From: Acidobacteriaceae bacterium
Lineage (GTDB): Bacteria > Acidobacteriota > Terriglobia > Terriglobales > Acidobacteriaceae
Length of the DNA stretch: 64,000 bases
Reading direction: 5' to 3'
Assembly: GCA_030041305.1 (NCBI GenBank)
Contig: JASHOC010000276.1
Coordinates: 1-64,000 of the forward strand
Shown here: one piece after another, positions 1 through 10,553 of the stretch
How the letters are laid out: every line of letters begins with the position of its first letter
Position numbering within the stretch: the stretch's first letter is position 1
The notes under the pieces: generated by a model
Told to the model about the DNA's origin: nothing
The model's database searches: none
What the model saw: the letters and a program-made list of their open reading frames with translations, nothing else
Translations under genes and position numbers: made by a program

Positions 1-664
1 TGCAACAACAGCGTGCGCAGCAAGGCTTCAACGGAAGCAAAACCCCGCAAACGCCTTATGGCCCCGCTGCTGCGTCCTTCCTGTTCCCAGCCGGCCGGAA
101 AAAGGCCCAGCAGCACCTGCCAATCTTCCATCTCAGGCATGCACCGACCCTACGCCTACTCCGAGTCAGTGTCAATCGTTATCTTAGCGCCTATGCCTCT
201 ACCCCCCTCCCCCCTTTCTGTAAGCAAATATGCTGTTTTCAGCGGGTTACGGGAGGGAAATCGAGGTAAATATAGGAAAATAGAGCACTTATCTGCAGAT
301 ATAGGCAAACAAAGGGCTTACCGACGATCAATCGGGTTGGCGTGGCTTCTGCCAGGGTTTCAAAGCGCTCCATTGATTCTTCTTCCGCCCAGAGAGAGTT
401 CGCGACGGCTCGGTGTTGAGCTCTGGGCCCTAAGAAAAGCATAGCGGATTGTAGAAAATATCCGGCAACGGTACCGGTTGGCGTAAGTGTATTAAATTGA
501 TGTAGTTATCGGAGCTTGGCGAAAGCCAGGGCTTGACAACTGCTGGAATGAACCCTGGAGTGAGACAGTTTGTGTTTTTGACAATTCGCCGCGGGTGATA
601 TCCCACCCTGACGACCAAACAAAAGCGTCCTGAGGATGGGGCTCCCAGCACGGCGTTTTTCCAG

Positions 665-696
665 CAGAGAAAAGCGGGGGCTCGAAGGCCCCCGCT
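665..696 (-). terminator. Rho-independent terminator downstream of the TonB receptor gene
   Basis: AGCGGGGGC-tcgaag-GCCCCCGCT perfect 9-bp stem (673-696); on the minus strand followed by TTTTCT, just 3' of the stop at 724. Confidence 0.75.
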
Positions 697-723
697 CCTG
701 AGGTTGGCAATTCGTCCCGCGGT

Positions 724-3700
724 CTAGAAGGTGTACCGGGCGCCGAGTTGCAGTTCCCGTTGGGATGTGGCCCCGTTCGTACCGGTGATTTGGCCGAAGG
801 TCCCTGTGCCTACATATTGGGTGCTCAACCCGAAATCGGTGTGGTTGAAGGCGTTGAAGGCGTCAAAGCGGAGTTGCAGCTGATGGTGTTCGTTGTAGGG
901 CATGGTGAAATTCTTGTCGAGGGACATATCGAAGTTTTCGATGCCCGGGCCGTAGACCATGTTGCGGCTCCCGTCTCCGAGGAAACCTGGAGCCGGTTGC
1001 GTGAAGGCCGCGGAATTCAGCCATGCGTGTCCCGGCTCAGTTCCGGCCATCTTGTTGGAGACGAAAAAGCCGACGCCGGGGACGGTATTGGCCCGGGTCG
1101 CGTCTGTGCCGCCAGAAATGGTATTGGTGTCGGCATTGTTGTTCGGGACCCCGACGCTAAAGGGTGAGCCGGTCTGGAGTTGGGCGAGGGTGGCGTATTC
1201 CCAGCCGCCGATCACCGCATTCAGGGCCTTCGATGAAGGATTCCACATCCTGCCTGGACCGATGGGCAGGTCGTAAATGAGCGAAGCCACCACGCGATGG
1301 CGGACATCGAAGTCCGAAGCCCCGTATTCGCAGGGGATGCAGGTGTCGTTCTGCGGGAAGAGCTCCGATTGCTGGGTGCGGATGCCGCTGGTGTCGTCGA
1401 GCGATTTCGCGTAGGTGTAGGAGCTGATGAGGTTGAAGCCGTTGTTGAAGCGCTTATTCACCTGGAAGGTGAAGGCGTTGTAACGGCCCATGCCGACGTC
1501 ATGCACCAACTGAATCACGCCATTGTTGGGGTAGGGCGTACGAGCCTGAATGGAAGTCGCTGCACCGGTGCCCAGGTAACCGTAGGGAATGGAGTAATTG
1601 GCGTTGCGGAAGCCGTAGAGGTTGTGGGTGAGGCTGCCCAGATATCCCATCTGGAACTGCCAGTTGGTGCCGAGCTGCTTCTGTACGTCGACCATCCAGT
1701 TCTGGTTGTTTTCGGTGCGGTGAGCGTACTGATCGGCATAGGAGTAAGGCGGCGTAATGGGGGCGATGACGCCGGGGCCGGCGGTGGGGCCGACGGCGTT
1801 GGCAAAGGTGATGGTGGCCACGCCCGGCAACCCGGCGCCCGAAGTAGTGGTGATGCGCCCGGCCAAGTTGCGCGCCTGGTCGAAGCGGGCGTTGGCGATG
1901 TCCTGGTCGTAAAAAATGCCGTAGCCGGCGCGGACGACCCAGGTGCTGGTGGGCGCGAAGGAAAAGCCCAGGCGCGGGGCCCAGGTGAGGTAATCGGTGG
2001 CCATGAGTTGATTGGGGAAAGTGCCGTTGGCGCAAGTCGGGGCTGGAGAGACGGGGGTGAGGGGAGCGGCAGAGTCATTGGTGCTGCCCTCGACCCAGAG
2101 GACGTTCAGCCCCTGATAGGCATCGTTGCAGTTGCCCTCGCGCGTAAAGACGGGCCAGTTGTTCTCAGGCTGCGTCGAGGCGCCCGGGGTCGTCTCGCCC
2201 GGCGCGAACGCCGTCGGATTCCAGTAGCTGGGGGATATGGGCGAGTTGTTGGATTGCAAATTGACGACGAACTCCTGGCCCAGGGTGCTGTACCAGGGGG
2301 GGGTGAGCTCATAGCGCAGGCCGGCGGAAATGGTGAGCTTGGGGGTGAGCTTGATGTTGTCGTCGAAGTAGGCGGCTTCGACATTGCGCTCGTAATTGGC
2401 CTGCGCCACCGACACCGCGTAGACCGAGGTGTAAATTTCGCCGAGCAGGAAATCGGCAAAGCCGGAGCCGGTGTCGGCAACCGGGGTCCCATTGGAGGCG
2501 ATCTCCTCAGTGGCGTTGGCTTGGAAGCCAAAGTTGCCGCGCTCTTCCTGGTTGCCGTACTCGGCAAAGGTCTGCTGGAGGAACTGGAAACCGAGGTCGA
2601 CGGAGTGCTTGCCATGCACCCAGGTAATGTTATCGTTGACGTTCTTGTAGAGGCTGCTGGTATCAAACGGACCATCGGAGCTGTCGCCAATTCCCGTATA
2701 GGGGTCCGGGCTGAAGGAGAAATTGGGGATGCCCCAGGTTACGCTGGCTCCGGGTTGGAGGTTGGGGATGCCGGAATTGATCTCGGCCACCTCGTCAATC
2801 TTGCCTGCCGAGATGGTGCCGAGGTTGTTGGAGAAATGGGTGTAGCCAACCGTGAACACGTTGACGACCGTGGGCGAGATGGTCCAGGTATTGGAGCCCA
2901 TGTACTGGTAGTAGTTGGTGGTGATGCCGGCGCCGGCTTGGCCACCCGCCGCCGGGAAGTCGGAGCCGCCGTTCGTGCTGTCGTTGGTTTCAGCGCCATC
3001 GCTGAAGCGGAAGCTCCACTGCACCTTGGGCGACTGGTAGTAATCGGAGCGCAGGGAAAAGCCGTCGTGGCTGTCGTTGGCGTATCCGGGGAATGCGTAA
3101 TTGTCGGAGAACGCCGACGAGGTAGCCGCGTGGTAGAACTGGCTGAGGATCAGGGACGCTTCCGGATTGATGCGGTCGGGGGGAATCACATTGCCCGGGA
3201 ACTGCGTTCTGCCCTGGCCGGTTGCGGGGTTGCCGGTGGCGGGATCGTAGATGGGGATGACGGAACCGCCGGCGGTATAGGTGAAATTGCTGAAATTGCC
3301 GCCCAAGACGGCCGCGGTGGGCAAGGTCGCGAATTCCGCGAGGTCCTCAACCTGGGAATACCATTCGTCTTCGGCCATGAAGAAGAGGTGGTTTTTGCCG
3401 TTGAAGAGGTGGGGAATCGACATGGGCCCGTCGATGACGAATCCGTAATCGTTATATTTGAAGGGGAGCACAGAAGGGAGAGGGGTGGAACTGTAGTCGT
3501 ACCCTAGTGCGTCGGCGTAGTTGTTGCGCAGGAACTCGAACGCCGTTCCATGATAGCTGTTGCCACCGCTCTTGGTGACCACGTTGACCTGAGTTCCGTT
3601 GTAGCCGTATTCGGCTGGGTAGACGCCGGTTTGCACCTTCATTTCCTGAATGGCGTCGATGGAGGGCTGGACTACAAAGCTGTTGAAGTCCACGTCGGTG

Positions 3701-4389
3701 TTTTCGATGCCGTCGAGCGTGTAGTGGTCGAACATGATGCGCGAGCCGCCCACGGAGATCGACTCCTCCGAGCGATAGCCGCCCTCCCGCGATTCGGCCT
3801 GGCCCTCAGACGGTGAGAGGGTGTTCGTGTTCGCCGAGACCGCGACCAGGTTCAGGTAGTTTCTCGTGTTCACCGGCATCTCGGCGAGGGTCTGAGTTGG
3901 AACCACGGTGCCGAGGGAGGGGTTTTCCGTCTGCAACAGGGCGCCCATGGCTTCGACGGTCACCGTTTGTGTGGCCTGGCCCACCTGGAGCGTGAAATTC
4001 TGGGTCAACGATTGTTGCACTTGGAGTTCCACGTGACGAGCCACGGCGGCGTTGAAGCCGGAATGCGTGGCTTCGATGCTATAGACAGCCGGCGGGACGT
4101 CAGGAAAGGTGAAGTCGCCGGAGCCGGTGGTGACGGTGGAGCGCTCTGCGCCGGTGGCCTCGTTGGTGAGCAGGACGCCCGCCTGTGGGATCACGGCGCC
4201 GGTCGCGTCACTGACGTGGCCGGAGATGGCGCCGGTGGCGAGTTGCGCGGGGAGGCTGGGAGTGGATGCAAGAAGGAGAAAGAGCGCAATCACGCAGCAA
4301 GCGAGGGGGGCGCAGCGCCGTGCGAGCGGGGCGAGGGTTCCGAGGCGACGCAGTTGGGATGGGCTAAGTGGGATGCGATCGTTTGACAT
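724..4389 (-). CDS. TonB-dependent receptor with N-terminal carboxypeptidase-regulatory-like domain (Oar-like)
   Basis: Signal peptide, then GAISGHVSDATGAVIPQAGVLLTN... (CarboxypepD_reg-like), plug and beta-barrel with C-terminal LQLGARYTF; ATG at 4389 preceded by GGAGGT on the minus strand, so the longer ORF start (4557) is unlikely. Confidence 0.9.
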   Translation of the reverse strand: MSNDRIPLSPSQLRRLGTLAPLARRCAPLACCVIALFLLLASTPSLPAQLATGAISGHVSDATGAVIPQAGVLLTNEATGAERSTVTTGSGDFTFPDVPPAVYSIEATHSGFNAAVARHVELQVQQSLTQNFTLQVGQATQTVTVEAMGALLQTENPSLGTVVPTQTLAEMPVNTRNYLNLVAVSANTNTLSPSEGQAESREGGYRSEESISVGGSRIMFDHYTLDGIENTDVDFNSFVVQPSIDAIQEMKVQTGVYPAEYGYNGTQVNVVTKSGGNSYHGTAFEFLRNNYADALGYDYSSTPLPSVLPFKYNDYGFVIDGPMSIPHLFNGKNHLFFMAEDEWYSQVEDLAEFATLPTAAVLGGNFSNFTYTAGGSVIPIYDPATGNPATGQGRTQFPGNVIPPDRINPEASLILSQFYHAATSSAFSDNYAFPGYANDSHDGFSLRSDYYQSPKVQWSFRFSDGAETNDSTNGGSDFPAAGGQAGAGITTNYYQYMGSNTWTISPTVVNVFTVGYTHFSNNLGTISAGKIDEVAEINSGIPNLQPGASVTWGIPNFSFSPDPYTGIGDSSDGPFDTSSLYKNVNDNITWVHGKHSVDLGFQFLQQTFAEYGNQEERGNFGFQANATEEIASNGTPVADTGSGFADFLLGEIYTSVYAVSVAQANYERNVEAAYFDDNIKLTPKLTISAGLRYELTPPWYSTLGQEFVVNLQSNNSPISPSYWNPTAFAPGETTPGASTQPENNWPVFTREGNCNDAYQGLNVLWVEGSTNDSAAPLTPVSPAPTCANGTFPNQLMATDYLTWAPRLGFSFAPTSTWVVRAGYGIFYDQDIANARFDQARNLAGRITTTSGAGLPGVATITFANAVGPTAGPGVIAPITPPYSYADQYAHRTENNQNWMVDVQKQLGTNWQFQMGYLGSLTHNLYGFRNANYSIPYGYLGTGAATSIQARTPYPNNGVIQLVHDVGMGRYNAFTFQVNKRFNNGFNLISSYTYAKSLDDTSGIRTQQSELFPQNDTCIPCEYGASDFDVRHRVVASLIYDLPIGPGRMWNPSSKALNAVIGGWEYATLAQLQTGSPFSVGVPNNNADTNTISGGTDATRANTVPGVGFFVSNKMAGTEPGHAWLNSAAFTQPAPGFLGDGSRNMVYGPGIENFDMSLDKNFTMPYNEHHQLQLRFDAFNAFNHTDFGLSTQYVGTGTFGQITGTNGATSQRELQLGARYTF

Positions 4390-5458
4390 AGTGACCTCCG
4401 CTGCCAAGGGCAGCATTTTCGAATCGATTGCGGCCGACGCCCGCAGTTCTGCGCTGAGGAACGGGGCCAGTGGTTTCACCGACAACGTCATTCCGGGGGA
4501 ACCATGCGGATTTTGGGGTGCGCCGCCGGGAAATGCGCCCGGGCAGGCGGCGTTCACAAGGATTTCCCCAACCGCTTCATGCGATACTTAATTTTCCTGC
4601 AGAATCTCATTCATCAAGGACTTGCAACGCGGGCAACCGCCCATAAATGGTCTAAGCGAATCAGGATAGTCATGTTTCAGTAAATGAAATTCCAGAACGG
4701 AGTCAAACTTTAGAGAATTGAGATATGCAATGTCAAGGGGAAAGTACATTTGGGTACAACAAAGGGTAAATCGATTTCCCGCGTTTGTGGAAAAGAGCCG
4801 TGGCCGGGCGGCGCGAAAAGCAGGTCTGCGCGTGCGCGGTGGAGCGGGGCTGAGGGTTAAGGAGGCTGCCGGGTGGAGGATGGGAATGGAACCGGAAAGA
4901 TTTGCGGATCGGGCGGGCTGCGGCCTCGCTCGGCGCACGGGAGGGGCGGGCGCGCAGCGGGACGATATTGAGTGGTGTTTCAATTTGAATTTCTCTGCTC
5001 CCTAGGCTGGTATCGCCGTAGCATCCAAGGATCGCAGCGGTGATCGTTTTCAGCTGCTGCCAGATCAACTTCGCGGTTTTCGTTGGCTACAGTGACGAAG
5101 CACTCCCGGCAGACGGAATCGAAGGTTCCATCCCGATTCGCACGGTGTAGAAATTGGCCTGTTGGCCGGGAATCCAGCGTAGACCTCCGAAATTGTCGAG
5201 ATGCGTCCGACAGTGAGACCGAAAAACGAGAAGAGAAGTTTACGCCGGCGCAGCAATTTCCTCATAAATCCAAACGTGGTCGCTGAGTCCAATGTCCTTG
5301 GCGGGAGTGGTCTTCAGCGTCATGTGGGCTTTGGCGAGGTTGTAGTGGACGAAGTGCAGGGCAGCCGAATACGGCGCTACCGGCCCGAGATTCAATCCGA
5401 GACACTACCGGATATTGATTAAGCTGGCGTGCGACGAGTTCTCCCTGGTAGCATCTGA

Positions 5459-5944
5459 ATGGCCATGAGCAGAGAAAAGGCGACTTTTGGGGCGGGATGC
5501 TTTTGGGGCGTCGAGGCGGCGTTAGCGGCGATTCCGGGGGTGACGGCGACGGCGGTGGGCTACGAAGGCGGCACGCTGGATAGCCCCAGCTACCGGGATG
5601 TGTGCACCGACCAGACCGGCCACGCCGAGGTGGTGGAACTAGAGTTCGATCCGGAGAAGGTTTCGTATGGGCGGCTGCTCGACGCATTCTTTGAGCTGCA
5701 TGACCCGACGACGCTGAATCGGCAGGGGCCGGATTGGGGCTCCCAATATCGGTCGGTGATCTTCTTCCACTCGCCGGAGCAGGAGCGTGCGGCGCAGGCG
5801 AAGATCGAGGCGCTGACGGCGGAAGGCCGGTATAGGCGGAAGCGGATTGTGACCAAGGTCGAGCCGGCGCAGACGTTTTGGCGCGCCGAGGAGCACCATC
5901 AGCGCTACCTGGAAAAGCGCGGACAGGCGAGCTGCCATATTTGA
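5459..5944 (+). CDS. msrA: Peptide-methionine (S)-S-oxide reductase MsrA
   Basis: FGAGCFWGVEAAL motif, VGYEGG, GHAEVVE, QYRSVIF typical of MsrA. Confidence 0.95.
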   Translation: MAMSREKATFGAGCFWGVEAALAAIPGVTATAVGYEGGTLDSPSYRDVCTDQTGHAEVVELEFDPEKVSYGRLLDAFFELHDPTTLNRQGPDWGSQYRSVIFFHSPEQERAAQAKIEALTAEGRYRRKRIVTKVEPAQTFWRAEEHHQRYLEKRGQASCHI

Positions 5945-6081
5945 CCGGTGGCCAGGGATCGGGGATCAGGGGTCGGTGGTGAGGGCGCGGCTAACCATGC
6001 TTCGCCAAGGCGCGCTGCCGCATGTGGTCGTGGCGGCGGGCCCGCCGGGGAGAGAACTTGGTTCGGCCGAAAGGAGGAAAA

Positions 6082-7218
6082 ATGCCAAGGGCGTTTTTCT
6101 ATCTCCTGGCTTTGCTGTGTGCGCTTTCCTGTTGCGGGGCGTCTGGTCAGTCGGCGGCTTCAGCCGCCGCGCCACAGCAAGATTTTTACACCTCCTACTA
6201 TGTGTCCACCGGAAACTCATTGCAGTTGGTGAACGGGAACCCGGATGGCGCGAACTACGCCGAATGGCAGGTCTGGCTTTACCCCTGGAGTGTGCGCATC
6301 TCACGATCCGGCTCGGGACTCAAATACACGCGCTGGGGAGCGCTCCAGGGACCAACAGCCCGAGCCGTGATGAGCCAGCTTGTCGATTACCAGCAATTCG
6401 AGCGGGCGTATGTGAGTTTTTTCGGAGCGGACACGTGGGGAAGATTCACCTTCGCCTATCCGATAGGGCCCATTGCGGTGGCGGAACAAGGACCAATGGA
6501 CGATCCGCATGGGCTGCTTTGGAAAATCGGCCTCCTGAATCAGCGGCTGGAATCGGCGGTTGTTGAGCTGCATCTCTCCCTCGTAAACGGAGAAGGCGCC
6601 GAACCGCCTCCCCGGGTTCAACAGCCGTTCGAACAGTTGCGCAACTCGATGCAGGGCGCAGCTCGTTTTTATGACGAGTTATCGCGGTTTCCCGGGAAGT
6701 ATAACTATCTCGATGAAGTGTTGGCGCGTCTGGCCCCCGGCGTCAACCAGCTAGATAGCGCGATTCCAGAAGTGACAGCTATGCTGCCCACCGTGAAATT
6801 GCCCGCCGGCAGAGACTGGATGAAACACTCGGAGAACGGAGGCAGCGACGGAACGATCGACGTGACGGTTCAGGAGATTGGTTCGAGCGCCTGGGTGGAG
6901 CAGGAATGGACGGGCGGCGACGGCAGCATGGCGGGCACGAAAATCATCACCATCGTGCCATACCAGGACATTGGCGCCCTGGATGTGTGGACGCCGCGTT
7001 TCGGTGACGATCGGAAATGGAGCGTACGAATTCAGGCGGCGGATGCGAACGGTTTTCCGCAAAGTGTCACCAGCCCTCAACGCGCATCTGTCAAGCGCAC
7101 CTATAAGGCGGTCGACTTGAAGACGAGCGTAGCGTCCATCTTTCTGGACTTCTCCAATGCCCGCGATGCTCAGGACGCCTATGCATTTTTCCTTTACCAT
7201 AAAGAACGCGGGCTATAG
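6082..7218 (+). CDS. Secreted protein of unknown function
   Basis: ATG at 6082 preceded by AAGGAGG; signal peptide MPRAFFYLLALLCALSCCGASGQSA; no recognised domain. Confidence 0.7.
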   Translation: MPRAFFYLLALLCALSCCGASGQSAASAAAPQQDFYTSYYVSTGNSLQLVNGNPDGANYAEWQVWLYPWSVRISRSGSGLKYTRWGALQGPTARAVMSQLVDYQQFERAYVSFFGADTWGRFTFAYPIGPIAVAEQGPMDDPHGLLWKIGLLNQRLESAVVELHLSLVNGEGAEPPPRVQQPFEQLRNSMQGAARFYDELSRFPGKYNYLDEVLARLAPGVNQLDSAIPEVTAMLPTVKLPAGRDWMKHSENGGSDGTIDVTVQEIGSSAWVEQEWTGGDGSMAGTKIITIVPYQDIGALDVWTPRFGDDRKWSVRIQAADANGFPQSVTSPQRASVKRTYKAVDLKTSVASIFLDFSNARDAQDAYAFFLYHKERGL

Positions 7219-7479
7219 CGGTCCGGAATTCCTTGAAGCGCACGGTCGTTTTTTCACATTGTCGCGAACTGTGAGCGTCACCATCGAGCAGCAGAGCCTC
7301 CTCATGGTTGGCAGTCCAGCCCGGTGATATGGCGGAATCGTTCTCGCCGCAGCCGGATCAAGGCCGCATAGCGCTGGCCGGTCTCAGGACCTACTTCGTT
7401 CCGACGACGTGGAATAAGCTTCACCTACATAGGAGCCTGTAATATTGTGGGGCTTCTCCCGCCGGGAAAAGGATGACTC

Positions 7480-8493
7480 ATGACGATCGGTCGGTCACGC
7501 GGACTCTTGGTAATCCTGACTCTGCTCTACAACGTGCATTCGCCAGCATCCGCGCAACAGGTCCGGCCGGCGGGAACGGCCGTCGAAGAGAACGCTCCTC
7601 GACCCGCGGTGACGCCTGGTCCACCGCCCCAGCAGTTTGCGCCGGATCCGGCGGAGCATCCGACGGTTATGCTCTGGCCCGAGGGCGCGGCAGGATCAGA
7701 AGGGAACATGGGCAGGGAAGAGGCTTACCGGTTGACAAAAGGGTCGAGCTCCTATGCCGAGGATCTCCTGATCATTTCCGAGGTCCATTCGCCTTCGCTG
7801 ACGGTCTTTCTGCCGGCGAAAAAGAATGCGACCGGAGCGGCGGTGATTGTGGCGCCCGGAGGAGGATTCAGAGAGTTGTGGATCACCGACGAAGGCTATC
7901 GCGTGGCGGATTGGTTGAGCCATCAAGGGATAGCGGCCTTTGTGTTGAAATACCGCTTGCCCGAGGATACGGGTTCGACGTACACCATGGACGATGCGCT
8001 GGCGGACATGTTGCGCGCCATTCGCACCGTGAAGAGCCGGGCTGCGGAGTGGGGAGTTGACCCGAACCGCGTGGGCATCATGGGGTTTTCGGCGGGCTCG
8101 ATTCTTTCTGGAATTGCCGGACAGCGATTCGATGACCGGATGACGAAGCCCGTGGACGGCATCGATCAACTGTCGGCCAAACCGGCCTTTGAAGCGCTGA
8201 TCTACGGAACGCCGTTTACGGGTCTGGGAGGACGGAAGCCGCTGGTTGAGGGGGTGCGCAAAGACACGCCGCCGACGTTTCTTCTATGCGGAGGCAATGA
8301 TCCGATTTCGGCGAAGTATCCGGAGGTGTATCAGATGCTGAAGGATGCGGGCGTGCCTGTAGAGCTGCATATTTATGGTGGGATTGGGCACGGCTTCGGA
8401 ATCCAACCGGGAAATTCAAGGTCGGTTTCTCAATGGCCCGAGAGGCTCTACGATTGGCTTTTCGATGCGGGCTTGCTGACCAAAACGGAGTGA
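7480..8493 (+). CDS. Secreted alpha/beta hydrolase (acetyl esterase/endo-xylanase esterase-like)
   Basis: Signal peptide; VIVAPGGGFRELWITDEGYRVADWL, GIMGFSAGSIL nucleophile elbow, GHGFG. Confidence 0.88.
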   Translation: MTIGRSRGLLVILTLLYNVHSPASAQQVRPAGTAVEENAPRPAVTPGPPPQQFAPDPAEHPTVMLWPEGAAGSEGNMGREEAYRLTKGSSSYAEDLLIISEVHSPSLTVFLPAKKNATGAAVIVAPGGGFRELWITDEGYRVADWLSHQGIAAFVLKYRLPEDTGSTYTMDDALADMLRAIRTVKSRAAEWGVDPNRVGIMGFSAGSILSGIAGQRFDDRMTKPVDGIDQLSAKPAFEALIYGTPFTGLGGRKPLVEGVRKDTPPTFLLCGGNDPISAKYPEVYQMLKDAGVPVELHIYGGIGHGFGIQPGNSRSVSQWPERLYDWLFDAGLLTKTE

Positions 8494-8515
8494 GCGGTTG
8501 TTTCCGTGAGGATCG

Positions 8516-9823
8516 TCAAAACGCCACAAGAGCGTCTTCGAACAGACGAGCAAGTTGCTCAGCTCCGGCCGGGCGAGGCGAGAGCTTGGTGACACGGTGT
8601 TGCGGCAGAGTGCCTTCGACCAAGGCGGGGATATCGGACGAGGTATAGCCGAGCGCACGCAGTCCATTCGGCAGTTTCAATCGCTCGATGAACCAGGTAA
8701 TGCGGTCGGCGAGCACCTTTCCCGCGTCAGCAGGCGCCACGCCGGATACGTCGGCGCCGAGCGCTTCTGCGGCCTCCATGTGCCGATGCGGATGGGCGCT
8801 GGCCGTGAAACGAAACACGGCTGGAGCGTTCAGCACGACGGAGTATCCGTGCGGGACCAAGGAGTGATCGCTGGGATATCCGGGGGCAAAATAGCTTTTC
8901 ACCATGCCCGACACGGGGTAGGACATTCCGTGCGGCAAATGCACGCCGGAGTTGCCAAACCCGATTCCGGCGTACGCCGAGGCCAGGATCATCTGGGCGC
9001 GGGCCTCGTCATCGGAAGGATCTTCGACCGCGCGCACAAGGTATCGCGCGACCATGCGCAAGGCTTCGAGCGACCAGACATCACTGATGGGATTCGAACC
9101 TTGATACGCGGGTCGCGCCGAAGGGCGATCGGGTAAGGGGCGATCAGAGTAAGGCATTGCCGTGTAGGACTCGATGGCGTGACTCAAAACGTCAAGACCT
9201 GTCGCGGCGGCTACTTGCGCCGGCATGGTGCGGGTGTTCTCGGGATCGAGCAATCCGAGGGTGGGCCTGAGCCGGCGGCTGGCGATGCCGGTCTTGGCGT
9301 GCATTCGGGTCAAGTCGAAGATGGCTACGCCGGTGGTCTCGCTGCCTGTGCCCGCCGTGGTGGGAATGGCGATCAATGGCTTGAGAGGACCGGGGACCGG
9401 CAGGCCTTTGCCGATGGGCGGATTGACGTAATCGAGAAAATCATCGGGCGGATAAGTGGTGTAAAGATTCACCGCCTTGGCGGTGTCAATGGTGGAACCG
9501 CCGCCGACGGCGACAATGGCGTCGAAGTCGCACTGCCGGGCGAATTCGATCGCGTTCTCAAAGGATTCGTCGTTCGGCTCGACCCGCACGCGGTCATACA
9601 GCGCATATGCGACGCCATTCGCTTCCAGCGATCCGAGCGCCGTTTGGACGGGACGCAAGCGCGTCAGGAGCGGATCAGCGATCACCAGCGCGTGATGCGT
9701 TCCAAGGTCCGCGAGATCCATTCCGACCTCGCGGGTAACTCCAGCCCCGAACCGCACGCTGGCCCCGGACATTTCAAAGGCGATTTCGTGAGTCATTGCA
9801 GAATCGCGCGCCTCCATAGTCAC
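8516..9823 (-). CDS. Iron-containing alcohol dehydrogenase, ADHFE1/hydroxyacid-oxoacid transhydrogenase-like
   Basis: FEMSGASVRFGAGVTREVGMDLADLG, GGGSTIDTAKAVNLY, PTTAGTGSETT, HGMSYPVSG. Confidence 0.88.
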   Translation of the reverse strand: MTMEARDSAMTHEIAFEMSGASVRFGAGVTREVGMDLADLGTHHALVIADPLLTRLRPVQTALGSLEANGVAYALYDRVRVEPNDESFENAIEFARQCDFDAIVAVGGGSTIDTAKAVNLYTTYPPDDFLDYVNPPIGKGLPVPGPLKPLIAIPTTAGTGSETTGVAIFDLTRMHAKTGIASRRLRPTLGLLDPENTRTMPAQVAAATGLDVLSHAIESYTAMPYSDRPLPDRPSARPAYQGSNPISDVWSLEALRMVARYLVRAVEDPSDDEARAQMILASAYAGIGFGNSGVHLPHGMSYPVSGMVKSYFAPGYPSDHSLVPHGYSVVLNAPAVFRFTASAHPHRHMEAAEALGADVSGVAPADAGKVLADRITWFIERLKLPNGLRALGYTSSDIPALVEGTLPQHRVTKLSPRPAGAEQLARLFEDALVAF

Positions 9824-9830
9824 TTCTCAC

Positions 9831-10553
9831 CTACTCAACCAGGGGCTTGGCTTTGCCCAGGCGAATGTTGAAGCCGACGATCGAGCCCCAGACGTTGATG
9901 CCGTAATCGTAATATTTGGGCTGGGACAGGTAGAGGTTGGAGACGTGCTGGTAGCTCGCGCCGGCCTCGACGCTGAAGCGAGGGTTGAGGTCATAGCGTA
10001 TCCCGCCGCCATTCATCAGCGTAAAGGTCAGATCCTGCCCCTGGGCGTAGCGCACTCCGTCTGGCCCCCTGGCGTTGATGTTGCCTACACCACCGTGGGC
10101 GTCAAAGTAAGGGATCAGCCTCCAGTTGGGGCGAATGAAGTTACGGCGTATTCCAAACAGAAACGCAAAATAGCGCGTCTCCGGGCCGCGCGCCACGTCC
10201 ACATAGGACCCGCTGAAGGTGTAGTCGGTGCTGCCGCGCAGAATGCTCGGCCAGCCGATGTTATCGATGGTCCAGCGGGCGGAAGCAATGTTGGGTTCCA
10301 GTGTGTAATGGAGCGGCCAGGTGGTATACGTGCTGCCGGTCGCGAAGTTATAGACGAAGGGGATATTGATGGGCTCCCAGCCAGATTCGAGGGAGAACTC
10401 CATTTTGTTCCTATAGAAGATGTTGCGGTTAAAGTCTCCTGGGCTCGGGAAGAAGAAGAAGTTGTGAATAGGGTGACTCGTGGGCTCCTGGGCTTCTGCG
10501 AAGCCGGCGAAAAGGGCGAATAAAAGCGCGAAAGACAGGTGCTTTGAAAGCAT
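9831..10553 (-). CDS. Acyloxyacyl hydrolase, PagL-like lipid A 3-O-deacylase
   Basis: Signal peptide MLSKHLSFALLFALFAGFAEAQ; beta-barrel with GASYQHVSNLYLSQPKYYDYGIN (His-Ser region of PagL family). Confidence 0.75.
   Translation of the reverse strand: MLSKHLSFALLFALFAGFAEAQEPTSHPIHNFFFFPSPGDFNRNIFYRNKMEFSLESGWEPINIPFVYNFATGSTYTTWPLHYTLEPNIASARWTIDNIGWPSILRGSTDYTFSGSYVDVARGPETRYFAFLFGIRRNFIRPNWRLIPYFDAHGGVGNINARGPDGVRYAQGQDLTFTLMNGGGIRYDLNPRFSVEAGASYQHVSNLYLSQPKYYDYGINVWGSIVGFNIRLGKAKPLVE

Noticed and set aside
1-200. Possible C-terminal coding fragment (QQQRAQQGFNGSKTPQTPYGPAAASFLFPAG...) at the left edge
   Set aside because: Only a short open frame without recognisable domain and truncated by the window edge; not enough to call.
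1297-3507. 736-aa plus-strand ORF
   Set aside because: Fully antisense to the well-supported TonB receptor; Val/Gly/Ala-rich composition typical of a GC-rich antisense frame.
9080-9095. GATTCGAACC resembling a tRNA T-loop
   Set aside because: Lies inside the Fe-ADH coding sequence; no acceptor or anticodon stem around it.
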